A stretch of DNA of 64,000 nucleotides, from assembly GCF_014621695.1 (NCBI RefSeq), contig NZ_CP061281.1, positions 1,240,001 to 1,304,000 on the forward strand, given 5' to 3'. The translations under genes were made by a program, and so were the position numbers. Origin of the DNA: Streptomyces xanthii (GTDB taxonomy: Bacteria > Actinomycetota > Actinomycetes > Streptomycetales > Streptomycetaceae). Below are positions 40,980-49,099 of this stretch, in pieces. Within the stretch, counting starts at the first letter, position 1, and each line of letters begins with the position of its first letter. The notes beneath the pieces are model-generated. The model made no database searches and was not told the DNA's origin. It was given only the letters and a program-made list of their open reading frames with translations.

Positions 40980-42442
40980 GTGACGCTCACCTTCCGGGAG
41001 AAGCGGCGGGCGAGAGGGGCGAGGGCTGCGGTGAGCAGGGCGGTTCCGGGCGCGCCCGCGCGGGCGGCCAGGGCGGCCTGGAGCGGGATCATCGCGCGGA
41101 TCCCGGCGCCGACGGCGCGCTGGGTCAGGGGTGGTGACGGGTTGAGGGCGGCATGGAGGAGGGGCCGGGTCGTGGTGACCGCGTACGCGGTGGGACCCGG
41201 CAGGCCGAGGGGGGCTGCGGCGCCTCGGCCTGCCGGGGGTCTGGTGAGGTGCGCGGCGATGGCCGCGGTGGCGGCCAGGGCCGCGGCGGGGACCTGGGGT
41301 CGGCCGCCGGTGGTCTCGTTGCGGGAGACCGTCGTGACGGCGACGGTGTGGCCGGCGAGGGTCAGGGCTGAGGGGAGGGCGGCGCGGAGCGGGGCCGGCG
41401 AGGTGGATCCGCCACGGCTCGGGCGCGGGGCGGTGGGCCGCGCGGTCGCGGTGGTCGCAGTGGTCGCGTCTGCGGCACGGCGGGCGGCTCGGCCCTGTGT
41501 CGAGCCGGTTGCGGTGGGCATGGCGCGGAGCGGAGTGCGCTGCCCGGGTGCGGTGGGCCGGAGTGCGGTGGGCGGGGGTGTTGCGGTGCCGTTCGATGCC
41601 CGGCGGCCGGGTTCGGCGCGCGGCACCGGGGCTGCCGGGGATGCGGCCGCCGGCCGAGGGGCGGTGCGGGTGGCCGAGGCGCCGAGGAAGAGGTCGAGGC
41701 CGCGGGCCGCGCCCATGGCCAGGGGTCCGGCGGGGGTGTGCTTCAGGCGCAGGTCGTACGCCCAGACCGTCGCGGCCAGGGCTCCGGCGACGGCGCCGGG
41801 GGCCCGGCCTGCGCGGAAGGCGAGGCCCACGCCCGCTGCCGTGAAGGCGCCCGCCGCCGCCAGTGCCGCGGAGGGGCGGATGCGGCCCGAGGGGATCGGG
41901 CGGTGGGGGCGGTCGACGGCGTCCTCGGCACGGTCCGCCCAGTCGTTGAGGGCCATGCCGGCCTCGTACAGGCACAGGGAGGAGGCGACGGCCAGGAGGG
42001 TACGGCGGTTCGGGCGGGCTCCGACGGCGGCGGCGCCGGCGAGGGCGTCACCGGGGACCGTGAACAGGGCGGGCAGGCGCAGGAGTTCGGCCCAGGCTCG
42101 GGCGCGGGAGGTGGCGCCTGTTCGGGGGCCGGTGCGGGATCCGTTTCGGGATCCGTTTCGGGATCCGTTTCGGGATCCGTTTCGGGGTCCGCTTCGGGTT
42201 CCGGTGGCTGCGGGTGCGTCTGCGTCGCCACGTCGGGAGGCGGGGCCGTGCGGGGTGGACCCGGTGTCGGTCGCCGCACCGGCGGTCACCACGGCAGGGG
42301 GCGCGGTTCGCGCGTCGGGGGCCTCGGCCCAGTCCCCTGCGGCTGCCCCCGCGGACGCATCCGCTGTGCCTGCCGTGTCCGCCGCGTCGAGCCTGCGGGG
42401 TCCGTTCCGCCGGCCGGTCGTCTCGGGGTCGGCCGCGCTCAT
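40976..42442 (-). CDS. eboC: EboC-like UbiA-family prenyltransferase with disordered inserts
   Basis: The product is 488 aa, versus about 290 for ordinary UbiA proteins. The core is intact: NDWADRAEDAVDRPHRPIP gives the first Asp motif and YDLRLK the second-motif region, flanked by hydrophobic helices (ALFTVPGDALAGAAAVG, AAGVGLAFRAG, AGALAATVWAY). A disordered N-terminal tail of about 115 residues holds tandem RNGS units from a 12-bp DNA repeat. A roughly 90-residue Ala/Thr/Pro/Arg-rich insert lies after the LFLGAS helix. UbiA enzymes attach a polyprenyl chain to a head group in the membrane; here a cyclitol is the likely acceptor (inference). It overlaps neighbours by 4 nt at both ends. Confidence 0.87.
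   Translation of the reverse strand: MSAADPETTGRRNGPRRLDAADTAGTADASAGAAAGDWAEAPDARTAPPAVVTAGAATDTGSTPHGPASRRGDADAPAATGTRSGPRNGSRNGSRNGSRNGSRTGPRTGATSRARAWAELLRLPALFTVPGDALAGAAAVGARPNRRTLLAVASSLCLYEAGMALNDWADRAEDAVDRPHRPIPSGRIRPSAALAAAGAFTAAGVGLAFRAGRAPGAVAGALAATVWAYDLRLKHTPAGPLAMGAARGLDLFLGASATRTAPRPAAASPAAPVPRAEPGRRASNGTATPPPTALRPTAPGQRTPLRAMPTATGSTQGRAARRAADATTATTATARPTAPRPSRGGSTSPAPLRAALPSALTLAGHTVAVTTVSRNETTGGRPQVPAAALAATAAIAAHLTRPPAGRGAAAPLGLPGPTAYAVTTTRPLLHAALNPSPPLTQRAVGAGIRAMIPLQAALAARAGAPGTALLTAALAPLARRFSRKVSVT
42135..42194. repeat. 12-bp in-frame tandem repeat in the EboC-like gene
   Basis: Four perfect copies of CGGGATCCGTTT (42135-42182) are followed by a degenerate fifth (42183-42194). 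On the minus strand it encodes repeated Arg-Asn-Gly-Ser in the disordered N-terminal tail. Copy-number change would keep the frame and only lengthen the tail. Confidence 0.9.
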
Positions 42443-43599
42443 GACCGGCCTCGCAGGCGACCCGCGAAGTCGACCAGGGCGGCGTACTGCTCGCCGAGGG
42501 ACGAGGAGGCGCCCTGGTCGGGGTCCTTGAAGTAGAAGCCGAGTTCGGGGCGGGGGCCGGTGAGGCCGACGGAATGGGCGCGCAGGAGGAGGCGGGCCAG
42601 GTCGAGGACGAGAGGGGCGGCGAGGACGGAGTCGCAGCCCTGCCAGGTGGTCTGCAGCACCATGCGGGCGCCGAGGAAGCCGTCGAAGGCGATGTGGTCC
42701 CAGGCGGTCTTCCAGTCGCCGAGTGCGGGCACGTCGTCGATGTGGACCTCGCCCTGGGGGGCGGCGCCGAGGGTGTCGGCGAGGACGCGTTCCTTGCCCG
42801 CGTTCTTGGCGGCGGCCGCGGCCGGGTCGGCCAGGGCGGCGCCGTCGCCTCCGCCGAGGAGGTTGGTGCCGGACCAGGCACGGACGTCGAGGGCGCGCTG
42901 AAGGAACATCGGGCCGAGGACGGAACGGAGGAGGGTCTGCCCGGTCTTGCCGTCGCGACCGGCGTGGGGCACGGGCGCGGTGGCGGCTTGTTCGGAGAGG
43001 GCGGGGTGGTGGAGGCCCGTCGAGGGGGTGAAGTTGACGTAGGGGCAGCCGGCACGGAGTGCGGCGGCGGCGTAGAGGGAGCTCGGGGGGAGGTGTCCGT
43101 CGGGGGGTGCCGGTTCGGTGGAGGCGACGTTCACGACGACGGCGCCGGCGAGGTTCTCGCGGCGGACGAAGTCGGTGAGGTCGGCGGCGAACGTGTCGAT
43201 GAGGGCGTCGGTCGTGCGGTCGTCGTCCCGGCCGGGAAGGGGGCCGCCGGGGCGGATCTCGCGGTCGGCGGCGGTGAGTTCGGTGTGGACGGCGGACGGG
43301 AGGCCGTGGGGCAGGACGCCGCCGGCGGCGAGGTGTTCGGCGCGTTTGGGGAGCGGGCAGTCGACGGTGTCGTGTCCGCCGAAGACGAGTGAGCTGAGGG
43401 ACGGGAGCCCGGAGTCGGTGAAGGGGGTGGTCTCGGTGACCATGCCGGTCGGGGGATGGAGTCCGGCGGCGACGGCGGCGCAGCCGGCGACAGCGGTGGT
43501 GGCGACGGAGCCGCGGGCGCCGATGAGCCAGACGCCGAAGCGCGGGGCGGGGACGGTGTCGGTGGCGGTGGGGGTGGTGGAGGACGGTTCGGTGGACAT
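42439..43599 (-). CDS. inositol-3-phosphate synthase (MIPS)
   Basis: The product is 386 aa, the prokaryotic MIPS length. The NAD-binding motif is VWLIGARGSVATT (about 24-36). Other family blocks include YVNFTPSTGLHHPAL, WSGTNLLGGGDG, DWKTAWDHIAFDGFLGARM and DSVLAAPLVLDLARLL. It converts glucose-6-phosphate to inositol-1-phosphate (numbering varies) with transient NAD reduction. It is the first gene of the seven-gene coupled operon and overlaps the UbiA gene by 4 nt (ATGA). AGGAGG lies 6 nt before ATG 43599. In canonical ebo clusters this role is taken by the dehydroquinate-synthase-like EboD, absent here. Confidence 0.92.
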   Translation of the reverse strand: MSTEPSSTTPTATDTVPAPRFGVWLIGARGSVATTAVAGCAAVAAGLHPPTGMVTETTPFTDSGLPSLSSLVFGGHDTVDCPLPKRAEHLAAGGVLPHGLPSAVHTELTAADREIRPGGPLPGRDDDRTTDALIDTFAADLTDFVRRENLAGAVVVNVASTEPAPPDGHLPPSSLYAAAALRAGCPYVNFTPSTGLHHPALSEQAATAPVPHAGRDGKTGQTLLRSVLGPMFLQRALDVRAWSGTNLLGGGDGAALADPAAAAAKNAGKERVLADTLGAAPQGEVHIDDVPALGDWKTAWDHIAFDGFLGARMVLQTTWQGCDSVLAAPLVLDLARLLLRAHSVGLTGPRPELGFYFKDPDQGASSSLGEQYAALVDFAGRLRGRS

Positions 43600-44044
43600 G
43601 GGCAGCCTCCTTGTCGAACGCGAACCGGGGGTGGTGGCCGGAGTGGTGGTGGCCGGGCGGGACGGCGGGCGGAGGTCCGGCGTCCTCCGCCCGCCGCCGT
43701 TCGGGGTGCCCGGGGTCCCGTCGCGGGGGCGGGTCTCCGGGTTCTTCGGCCCGGGCCGGAGGGCCCGGGGGCCGGCCCGGTGGTGCGGCGTGTCGTTCTG
43801 GCTGGCCTGGATGGCCTGGGTTCCGTGCGTGTCCTGTTGGCTCTGGGTGCTCCAGGGCCCCCGGGGCTTCCCGGAACTCACCCGACAGCGCTCGCCGGAG
43901 CGCGGCCGGGCAGGTCAGGCACGCCACACGGACCGGACGGGCCGGTCGGATCGGGCCCGGCCGCCGGGGCCGGTGGTGATGGATCGGCCTGCGGTTCCGG
44001 GGCAGCCGGGTCGCTCGGGGAGCGGCCCGGCGTGCCGGGGCGGG
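43600..44044. other. intergenic region upstream of the ebo-like operon
   Basis: These 445 nt hold no supported gene. A 13-bp hairpin at 43663-43696 lies in the probable leader of the operon. A small 5-bp stem (CCCGG CGTG CCGGG, about 44026-44039) abuts the stop of the PQQ/ThuA gene and may be its weak terminator. No AT-rich promoter is obvious. Confidence 0.5.
43663..43696 (-). promoter_or_regulatory. hairpin in the leader of the ebo-like operon
   Basis: A perfect 13-bp stem (CGGCGGGCGGAGG at 43663-43675 with its complement at 43684-43696) has an 8-nt loop. It lies 64 nt upstream of the inositol-phosphate synthase start. It could be an attenuator, an operator or an RNA stability element. Confidence 0.45.
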
Positions 44045-47000
44045 CTAGTCGCTCAGTTCCTTGAGTTGGATGTCGCGGAAGGAGACATGGTCGGCGTCAC
44101 CGTGGTTCTGGATGCCGATGTAGCCGTCCTTGAGGCTGCGCTCGGGGTCCTCGTTGGTGAAGTCGTTGATCTTGACTCCGTTGAGGAAGACCTGGAGGCG
44201 TTCGCCCTGGACCCGGATCTCGTAGGAGTTCCACTCGCCGGGCGGCTTGAGGGCCGCGTCACGGGCCTCGATGTCCGCCGCCTTGAACGTGTAGACGGAC
44301 CCGGTGGTGCGGTCGGGCGCGTCCGTGGCGTCGATCTGGACCTCGTAGCCCTTGTTCACGGCGGACCAGGGGTCGTCGGAGGCGGGGAAGCCCACGAAGA
44401 CGCCGGAGTTGTCGTCGCCCTGCATCTTCCAGTCGAGCTTGAGGGAGTACGACGAGAGCTCGTGGGCCTGGTACCAGAGCAGGCCCATGCCGCCGTTGGA
44501 CGCGAGCGTGCCGTCCTTGATGTCGAACCCGCCGGGGCCGGCCTGCTTCCAGCCGTCCAGGGTCTGGCCGTTGAAGATCGGCCGGTAGCCCTTGTCCGGC
44601 TTGCAGTCCGCCGCGGTCTGGCCGGTGGCGTACTTCAGGCCGCCGAGGAGGTGCTTGCGGTAGGCGTCGTCGGCGTAGGACTCCTTGGTGTGGCCGAGGC
44701 CGGTGTAGAAGGAGCGGCCGCCGCCGTAGTTCTGGCACCAGGCGATCGGGTGGTCGCCCTTCATGGTGCCGCCCTGGTAGGTCGTCTCGTCCAGCGAGGC
44801 GAGGACGTGGACCTTGCCGCGCGGGTTGCTGCGGTAGTTGTACAGCTCGTCGGTGCGCTCCCAGGTGGCGTCGAGGTGCTTGGTGGCCGGGTTGTCCCGG
44901 TCCTCGACGCGGACGGTGGCCTTCTGGATGGCCGGGTGGGAGTCGAACCAGGCGCCGACGAGGTTGCCGTAGTACGGCCAGTCGTACTCGGTGTCGGCGG
45001 CGGCGTGGATGCCCATGTAGCCGCCGCCGTCGGCGATGTAGTCCTCGAAGGCCTTCTGCTGGGTGTCGTTCAGGACGTCGCCGGTGGTGGAGAGGAAGAC
45101 GACGGCGTCGTAGCGGGCGAGGTTGTCGGGGGTGAACTGGGCGGCGTTCTCCGTGGCGTCGACGGTCATGTCGCTGCCCGCGCCGAGTTCCTTGAGGGCG
45201 GCGATGCCGTCCGGGATGGCGTCGTGGCGGAAGCCGGCGGTCTTGGAGAAGACCAGGACCCGCTTGGCGTCCTTCGCGGGGGCCTGGGTGGAGAGCTCGA
45301 AGGAGTCCAAGTCGTAGAGGGCTCCGGTGCCGCCCTTGAAGACGAGGTAGAGGTCGGTGGTCTTCGTCGGGACCTTCGTCAGGGCTACGTCGACGTTCTG
45401 GAAGTTCGCCCAGCCGCCGGTGACGGGGACGGTGGTGGAGCCCAGGAGGGGTCCGGTCGCGGAGCCGGTGCGCACCTCGAGGATGCCGCCGGCGCCGCCG
45501 GAGGAGACGCGGGCGGTGAGCTTCTTGACGCCGGTGAGGTTGTAGGGCGTGAAGGAGATCCAGTCGCCGTTGTGGATGTCGCCGACGGTCTTGCCGCCTT
45601 CGGCCTCCGTCTTGCTCTGCTGGGTGGTGCCCTGCTGCTTGCTGTAGTGCTCGGCCTGGCGGTGCGGCGGCTGCACGACGGCGCGGGCGGTGCCGGTGAG
45701 CGCCTCCTGGCCGTTGGCCCCCTTGTCGGTGTAGCCGGCGCCGACGACGCCGTAGATGTTGGCGTTGGGGTCGTGTCCGCCGTCACCGGCGGGCGGCTTC
45801 AGGGTGCCGGTGCAGCCCATCTCGCTGGTGAGCTCGTGGGCGTGGGAGTCGTGGCCGAGGCTGTAGGCGACCTTGACCTTGGAGCAGTCGATCTGCTCCT
45901 CGGGGTCGGTGACGGTCACCTTGAAGGGGACGGGGTCTCCGAGCTTGGCGAGGGTGCCGTTGGCCGGGAGGTCGATCTTAACCTTGGGCTCGGTGTTGCC
46001 GACGACGATCCGGGTGCTGGCGTTGCCCGTGTTGCCTTCGGGGTCCTTGGCTGTGAAGGTCGCGGTGTAGGTGCCGATCTTCTTGTACTGGTGGGTCGGG
46101 GTGAGGCCCTCGCCCTTGGTGCCGTCGCCGAAGTCCCAGCTGTAGGTCAGGTTCGGCGAGTCGGCGTCCTTGGCGGTGCCGGTGAAGGCGACCTTCATGC
46201 CGGCCGCGCCGGAGGTCCGGTCCGCCTTGACCTCGGCGATCGGGGAGAAGCCGTCGGCGGCGTTCTCGATGCGGTACAGGGCCGAGTTCTCGTCGCCCTG
46301 GAACCAGGAGACGCCGTAGTCGAGGACGTAGAGCGCGCCGTCGGGGCCGAACTCCATGTCCATGATCTGGGTGCCGGTCCACGGGAAGTCGTTGATCTTC
46401 GCGACCGTGCCGTCCTCGTTCTGCTCGATCCGCTTGATCCAGCGGCGGCCGAACTCACCGGCGAAGAAGTCCCCGTCGTAGGCCTCGGGGAACTTCACCT
46501 TGGAGTCGAGGTTCGGGTCGTAGCGGTAGACCGGGCCCCCCATCGGGGACTCGGAGCCGGAGCCGAACTCGGGCACGGAGCCGCCGTCGTACGGGATCCA
46601 CGCGGCCTGCGCGGGCGGCAGGTCGACGAGGCCCGTGTTGTGCGGCGAGGTGTTCTTCGGCGCGGCGCAGTCGAAGGTCTCGCCGGACTCCTTGGTGGCG
46701 AAGTCGTAGTCGACGTACGGGTCGTTGTTCCCGGTGCAGAACGGCCAGCCGAAGTTGGCGGCCTTGGTGACCTTGGCGAACTCGACCTGGCCGCCCGGGC
46801 CGCGCTTCGGGTCGGCGGCGCCCGCGTCGGGGCCGTAGTCGCCGACGTAGACGGTGCCGGTCTTGTCGTCGACGCTCATCCGGAACGGGTTGCGGAAGCC
46901 CATCGCGTAGATCTCGGGGCGGGTCTTCTCGGTGCCGGGGGCGAAGAGGTTGCCCTCGGGGACCGTGTACGAGCCGTCCTCGGCCACCTTGATGCGCAGG

Positions 47001-47791
47001 ATCTTGCCGCGCAGGTCGTTGGTGTTGCCGGCGGAGCGGCGGGCGTCGAACGCGGGGTTGCGGTCCGGGCGTTCGTCGATCGGGGTGAAGCCGTCGGAGG
47101 CGAAGGGGTTGGAGTCGTCGCCGGTCGACAGGTACAGGTTGCCCTGCGCGTCGAAGTCGATGTCACCGCCGACGTGGCAGCAGATGCCGCGGGACGCGGC
47201 GACGTCGATGACCTTCTTCTCGCTGGCCATGTCGAGGGTGCCGTTGCTGTTGAGGACGAAGCGGGACAGGCGGTTGACGCCGTCGAACTTCTTGAAGTCC
47301 TCGGCGGTCCCGGTCTCCGGGGCGTCACCGGCGGGGGTGTCGAGCGGCGGCGCGTAGTAGAGGTAGACGGCCCGGTTGTTCTTGAAGTCGGGGTCGATGC
47401 CGACGCCCTGCAGGCCCTCCTCGTCGTGGTTGTAGACGGGGATCTTGCCGGCGACCTTGGTGACGCCGCCCTGGTCGGTGAGGCGGAGCGTGCCGTCGCG
47501 GGCGGTGTGCAGGACGCTGCGGTCGGGCAGTACGGCGAGCGACATCGGCTCGCCCATCTCGGGCTCGCCCTTGGCCAGGGGGACCTGCTGGAACTGGCCC
47601 TCGGCGGCCGCGGCGGTCGAGGCGGCCCCGCCGGCCGAGGCAGCCGGGGCGGTGTTGTCCGCGGGCTCGGCCGCGACGGCCGTCAGCGTCGGGGTGCCCA
47701 CGGCGAGCAGGGTGCCGGTGAGCAGGGCGAGGGCGGTGCGGAGTCGGGGGCGACGCAAGGCTCCGCTGCTTCTGGATCGGGTTCTGTGCAC
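44045..47791 (-). CDS. secreted multidomain protein: PQQ-type sugar dehydrogenase propeller, PKD, CBM6, ThuA, DUF1080
   Basis: The product is 1248 aa. A signal peptide (about 1-40, hydrophobic LALLTGTLLAVG, then AVAAEPAD) is followed by a glucose/sorbosone-dehydrogenase beta-propeller (about 70-515: DEEGLQGVGIDPDF, GDIDFDAQGNLYLSTGDD, GFRNPFRMSVD). Next come PKD (520-600, YSWDFGDGTKGEG), CBM6 (712-835), ThuA (843-1058, VLVFSKTAGFRHDAIPDG) and DUF1080 (1068-1247, FNGQTLDGW, DDNSGVFVGFP). ThuA has been linked to 3-keto-disaccharide formation and DUF1080 to 3-keto-glycoside hydrolysis. The polypeptide may therefore bind, oxidise and cleave a glycoside outside the cell (inference). GTG 47791 follows GGAGGGACTTC. 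A probable ROK operator lies 187 nt upstream. Confidence 0.9.
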   Translation of the reverse strand: MHRTRSRSSGALRRPRLRTALALLTGTLLAVGTPTLTAVAAEPADNTAPAASAGGAASTAAAAEGQFQQVPLAKGEPEMGEPMSLAVLPDRSVLHTARDGTLRLTDQGGVTKVAGKIPVYNHDEEGLQGVGIDPDFKNNRAVYLYYAPPLDTPAGDAPETGTAEDFKKFDGVNRLSRFVLNSNGTLDMASEKKVIDVAASRGICCHVGGDIDFDAQGNLYLSTGDDSNPFASDGFTPIDERPDRNPAFDARRSAGNTNDLRGKILRIKVAEDGSYTVPEGNLFAPGTEKTRPEIYAMGFRNPFRMSVDDKTGTVYVGDYGPDAGAADPKRGPGGQVEFAKVTKAANFGWPFCTGNNDPYVDYDFATKESGETFDCAAPKNTSPHNTGLVDLPPAQAAWIPYDGGSVPEFGSGSESPMGGPVYRYDPNLDSKVKFPEAYDGDFFAGEFGRRWIKRIEQNEDGTVAKINDFPWTGTQIMDMEFGPDGALYVLDYGVSWFQGDENSALYRIENAADGFSPIAEVKADRTSGAAGMKVAFTGTAKDADSPNLTYSWDFGDGTKGEGLTPTHQYKKIGTYTATFTAKDPEGNTGNASTRIVVGNTEPKVKIDLPANGTLAKLGDPVPFKVTVTDPEEQIDCSKVKVAYSLGHDSHAHELTSEMGCTGTLKPPAGDGGHDPNANIYGVVGAGYTDKGANGQEALTGTARAVVQPPHRQAEHYSKQQGTTQQSKTEAEGGKTVGDIHNGDWISFTPYNLTGVKKLTARVSSGGAGGILEVRTGSATGPLLGSTTVPVTGGWANFQNVDVALTKVPTKTTDLYLVFKGGTGALYDLDSFELSTQAPAKDAKRVLVFSKTAGFRHDAIPDGIAALKELGAGSDMTVDATENAAQFTPDNLARYDAVVFLSTTGDVLNDTQQKAFEDYIADGGGYMGIHAAADTEYDWPYYGNLVGAWFDSHPAIQKATVRVEDRDNPATKHLDATWERTDELYNYRSNPRGKVHVLASLDETTYQGGTMKGDHPIAWCQNYGGGRSFYTGLGHTKESYADDAYRKHLLGGLKYATGQTAADCKPDKGYRPIFNGQTLDGWKQAGPGGFDIKDGTLASNGGMGLLWYQAHELSSYSLKLDWKMQGDDNSGVFVGFPASDDPWSAVNKGYEVQIDATDAPDRTTGSVYTFKAADIEARDAALKPPGEWNSYEIRVQGERLQVFLNGVKINDFTNEDPERSLKDGYIGIQNHGDADHVSFRDIQLKELSD

Positions 47792-47977
47792 GAAGTCCCT
47801 CCGGGAACGGGTGGGCCGTACGGAACGGGTGCTCGGACGTGCGGTGCGGGCGCCGGGGTGCGCCGTCACCCCGGAGGTGCGGGTGTCCCGGAGTGCTCGG
47901 GGCGACTGCGGGGACACGTCTGGGACCGTAGCGGCGTTTGTCCGGGGCGAACACCCCTTGCGCCACTGTTGGTTGAG

Positions 47978-48000
47978 CTTTCTCCCATCACAGGACAAAG
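47978..48000. promoter_or_regulatory. candidate ROK operator upstream of the multidomain gene
   Basis: An imperfect inverted repeat has arms CTTTCTCC (47978-47985) and GGACAAAG (47993-48000) around 7 nt. It matches 21 of 23 positions of a site at 55817-55839 upstream of the ROK gene; the differences are two adjacent central bases. It lies 187 nt upstream of the secreted multidomain gene on the minus strand. Confidence 0.65.
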
Positions 48001-48085
48001 CCGGTTCTGGGCAGCCCGGATCAGGGACCGGCGTGCGGTGCCGGTCCCTCCCCCCGTGGCGATTGCTCGCCGGGTGCCGGGTCGG

Positions 48086-49084
48086 TCAGCTGTTGAAGGC
48101 AGCGTCGAAGGACGCGGTGGGCGGTTCGAAGTCGAAAGCCTTCAGGCTGCGCAGGGCCTCGGGGGCCCCTTGCAGGCGGTCCATGCCGGCGTCCTCCCAC
48201 TCCACGGAGACCGGCCCCGTGTAGTCGATGGAGCGCAGCATGCGGAAGACGTCCTCCCAGGGCACGTCCCCGTGTCCGGCCGAGACGAAGTCCCAGCCGC
48301 GGCGCGGGTCGCCCCAGGGCAGGTGGGAGCCGAGGCGGCCGTTGCGGCCGTCGAGGCGGCGCCGGGCCTCCTTGCAGTCGACGTGGTAGATGCGGTCCCG
48401 GAAGTCCCACAGGAAGCCGACCGGGTCCAGGTCCTGCCACACGAAGTGCGAGGGGTCGAAGTTGAGGCCGAACGCGGGCCGGTGACCGACCGCTTCGAGC
48501 GCCTTGTGCGTGGTCCAGTAGTCGTAGGCGATCTCGCTGGGGTGGACCTCGTGGGCGAAGCGGACGCCTTCCGCGTCGAACACGTCGAGGATCGGGTTCC
48601 ACCGCTCGGCGAAGTCCTCGTAGCCGCGCTCGATCATCGACTCGGGGGCCGGGGGGAACATGGCGACGAGATGCCAGATCGACGATCCGGTGAAGCCGAT
48701 GACGGTGTCGACGCCGAAGGCCGCGGCGGCGCGCGCCGTGTCCTTGATCTCGGCGGCGGCCCGCTGCCGGACGCCTTCGGCGTCCCCGTCGCCCCAGATG
48801 CGGGCCGGCAGGATGCCCTGGTGCCGTTCGTCGATGATGGCGTCGCAGACGGCCTGGCCGACCAGGTGGTTGGAGATGGCCCAGCACTTGAGCCCGTACT
48901 TGTCGAGCAGGGCGTGGCGGGAGTCCAGGTAGGACGGGTCGGTGAGGGCCTTGTCGACCTCGAAGTGGTCGCCCCAGCAGGCGAGTTCGAGTCCGTCGTA
49001 GCCGAAGTCGCGGGCCAGGCGGCAGACTTCCTCGAGCGGCAGGTCGGCCCATTGTCCGGTGAAGAGCGTGAACTGGCGTGGCAC
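48086..49084 (-). CDS. sugar phosphate isomerase/epimerase-like TIM-barrel protein
   Basis: The product is 332 aa, cytoplasmic, of the AP_endonuc_2/xylose-isomerase fold. Metal-binding positions occur in [39 protein letters not shown] (Asp/His) and [12 protein letters not shown], then [11 protein letters not shown]. Beside a Gfo/Idh/MocA oxidoreductase this fold often epimerises or eliminates 3-keto sugars. GTG 49084 follows GAGGAGGTC. It is the last cytoplasmic gene of the ABC-transporter operon, starting 15 nt after the oxidoreductase stop. Confidence 0.9.
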   Translation of the reverse strand: MPRQFTLFTGQWADLPLEEVCRLARDFGYDGLELACWGDHFEVDKALTDPSYLDSRHALLDKYGLKCWAISNHLVGQAVCDAIIDERHQGILPARIWGDGDAEGVRQRAAAEIKDTARAAAAFGVDTVIGFTGSSIWHLVAMFPPAPESMIERGYEDFAERWNPILDVFDAEGVRFAHEVHPSEIAYDYWTTHKALEAVGHRPAFGLNFDPSHFVWQDLDPVGFLWDFRDRIYHVDCKEARRRLDGRNGRLGSHLPWGDPRRGWDFVSAGHGDVPWEDVFRMLRSIDYTGPVSVEWEDAGMDRLQGAPEALRSLKAFDFEPPTASFDAAFNS

Positions 49085-49099
49085 GGTGTGCGGACCTCC

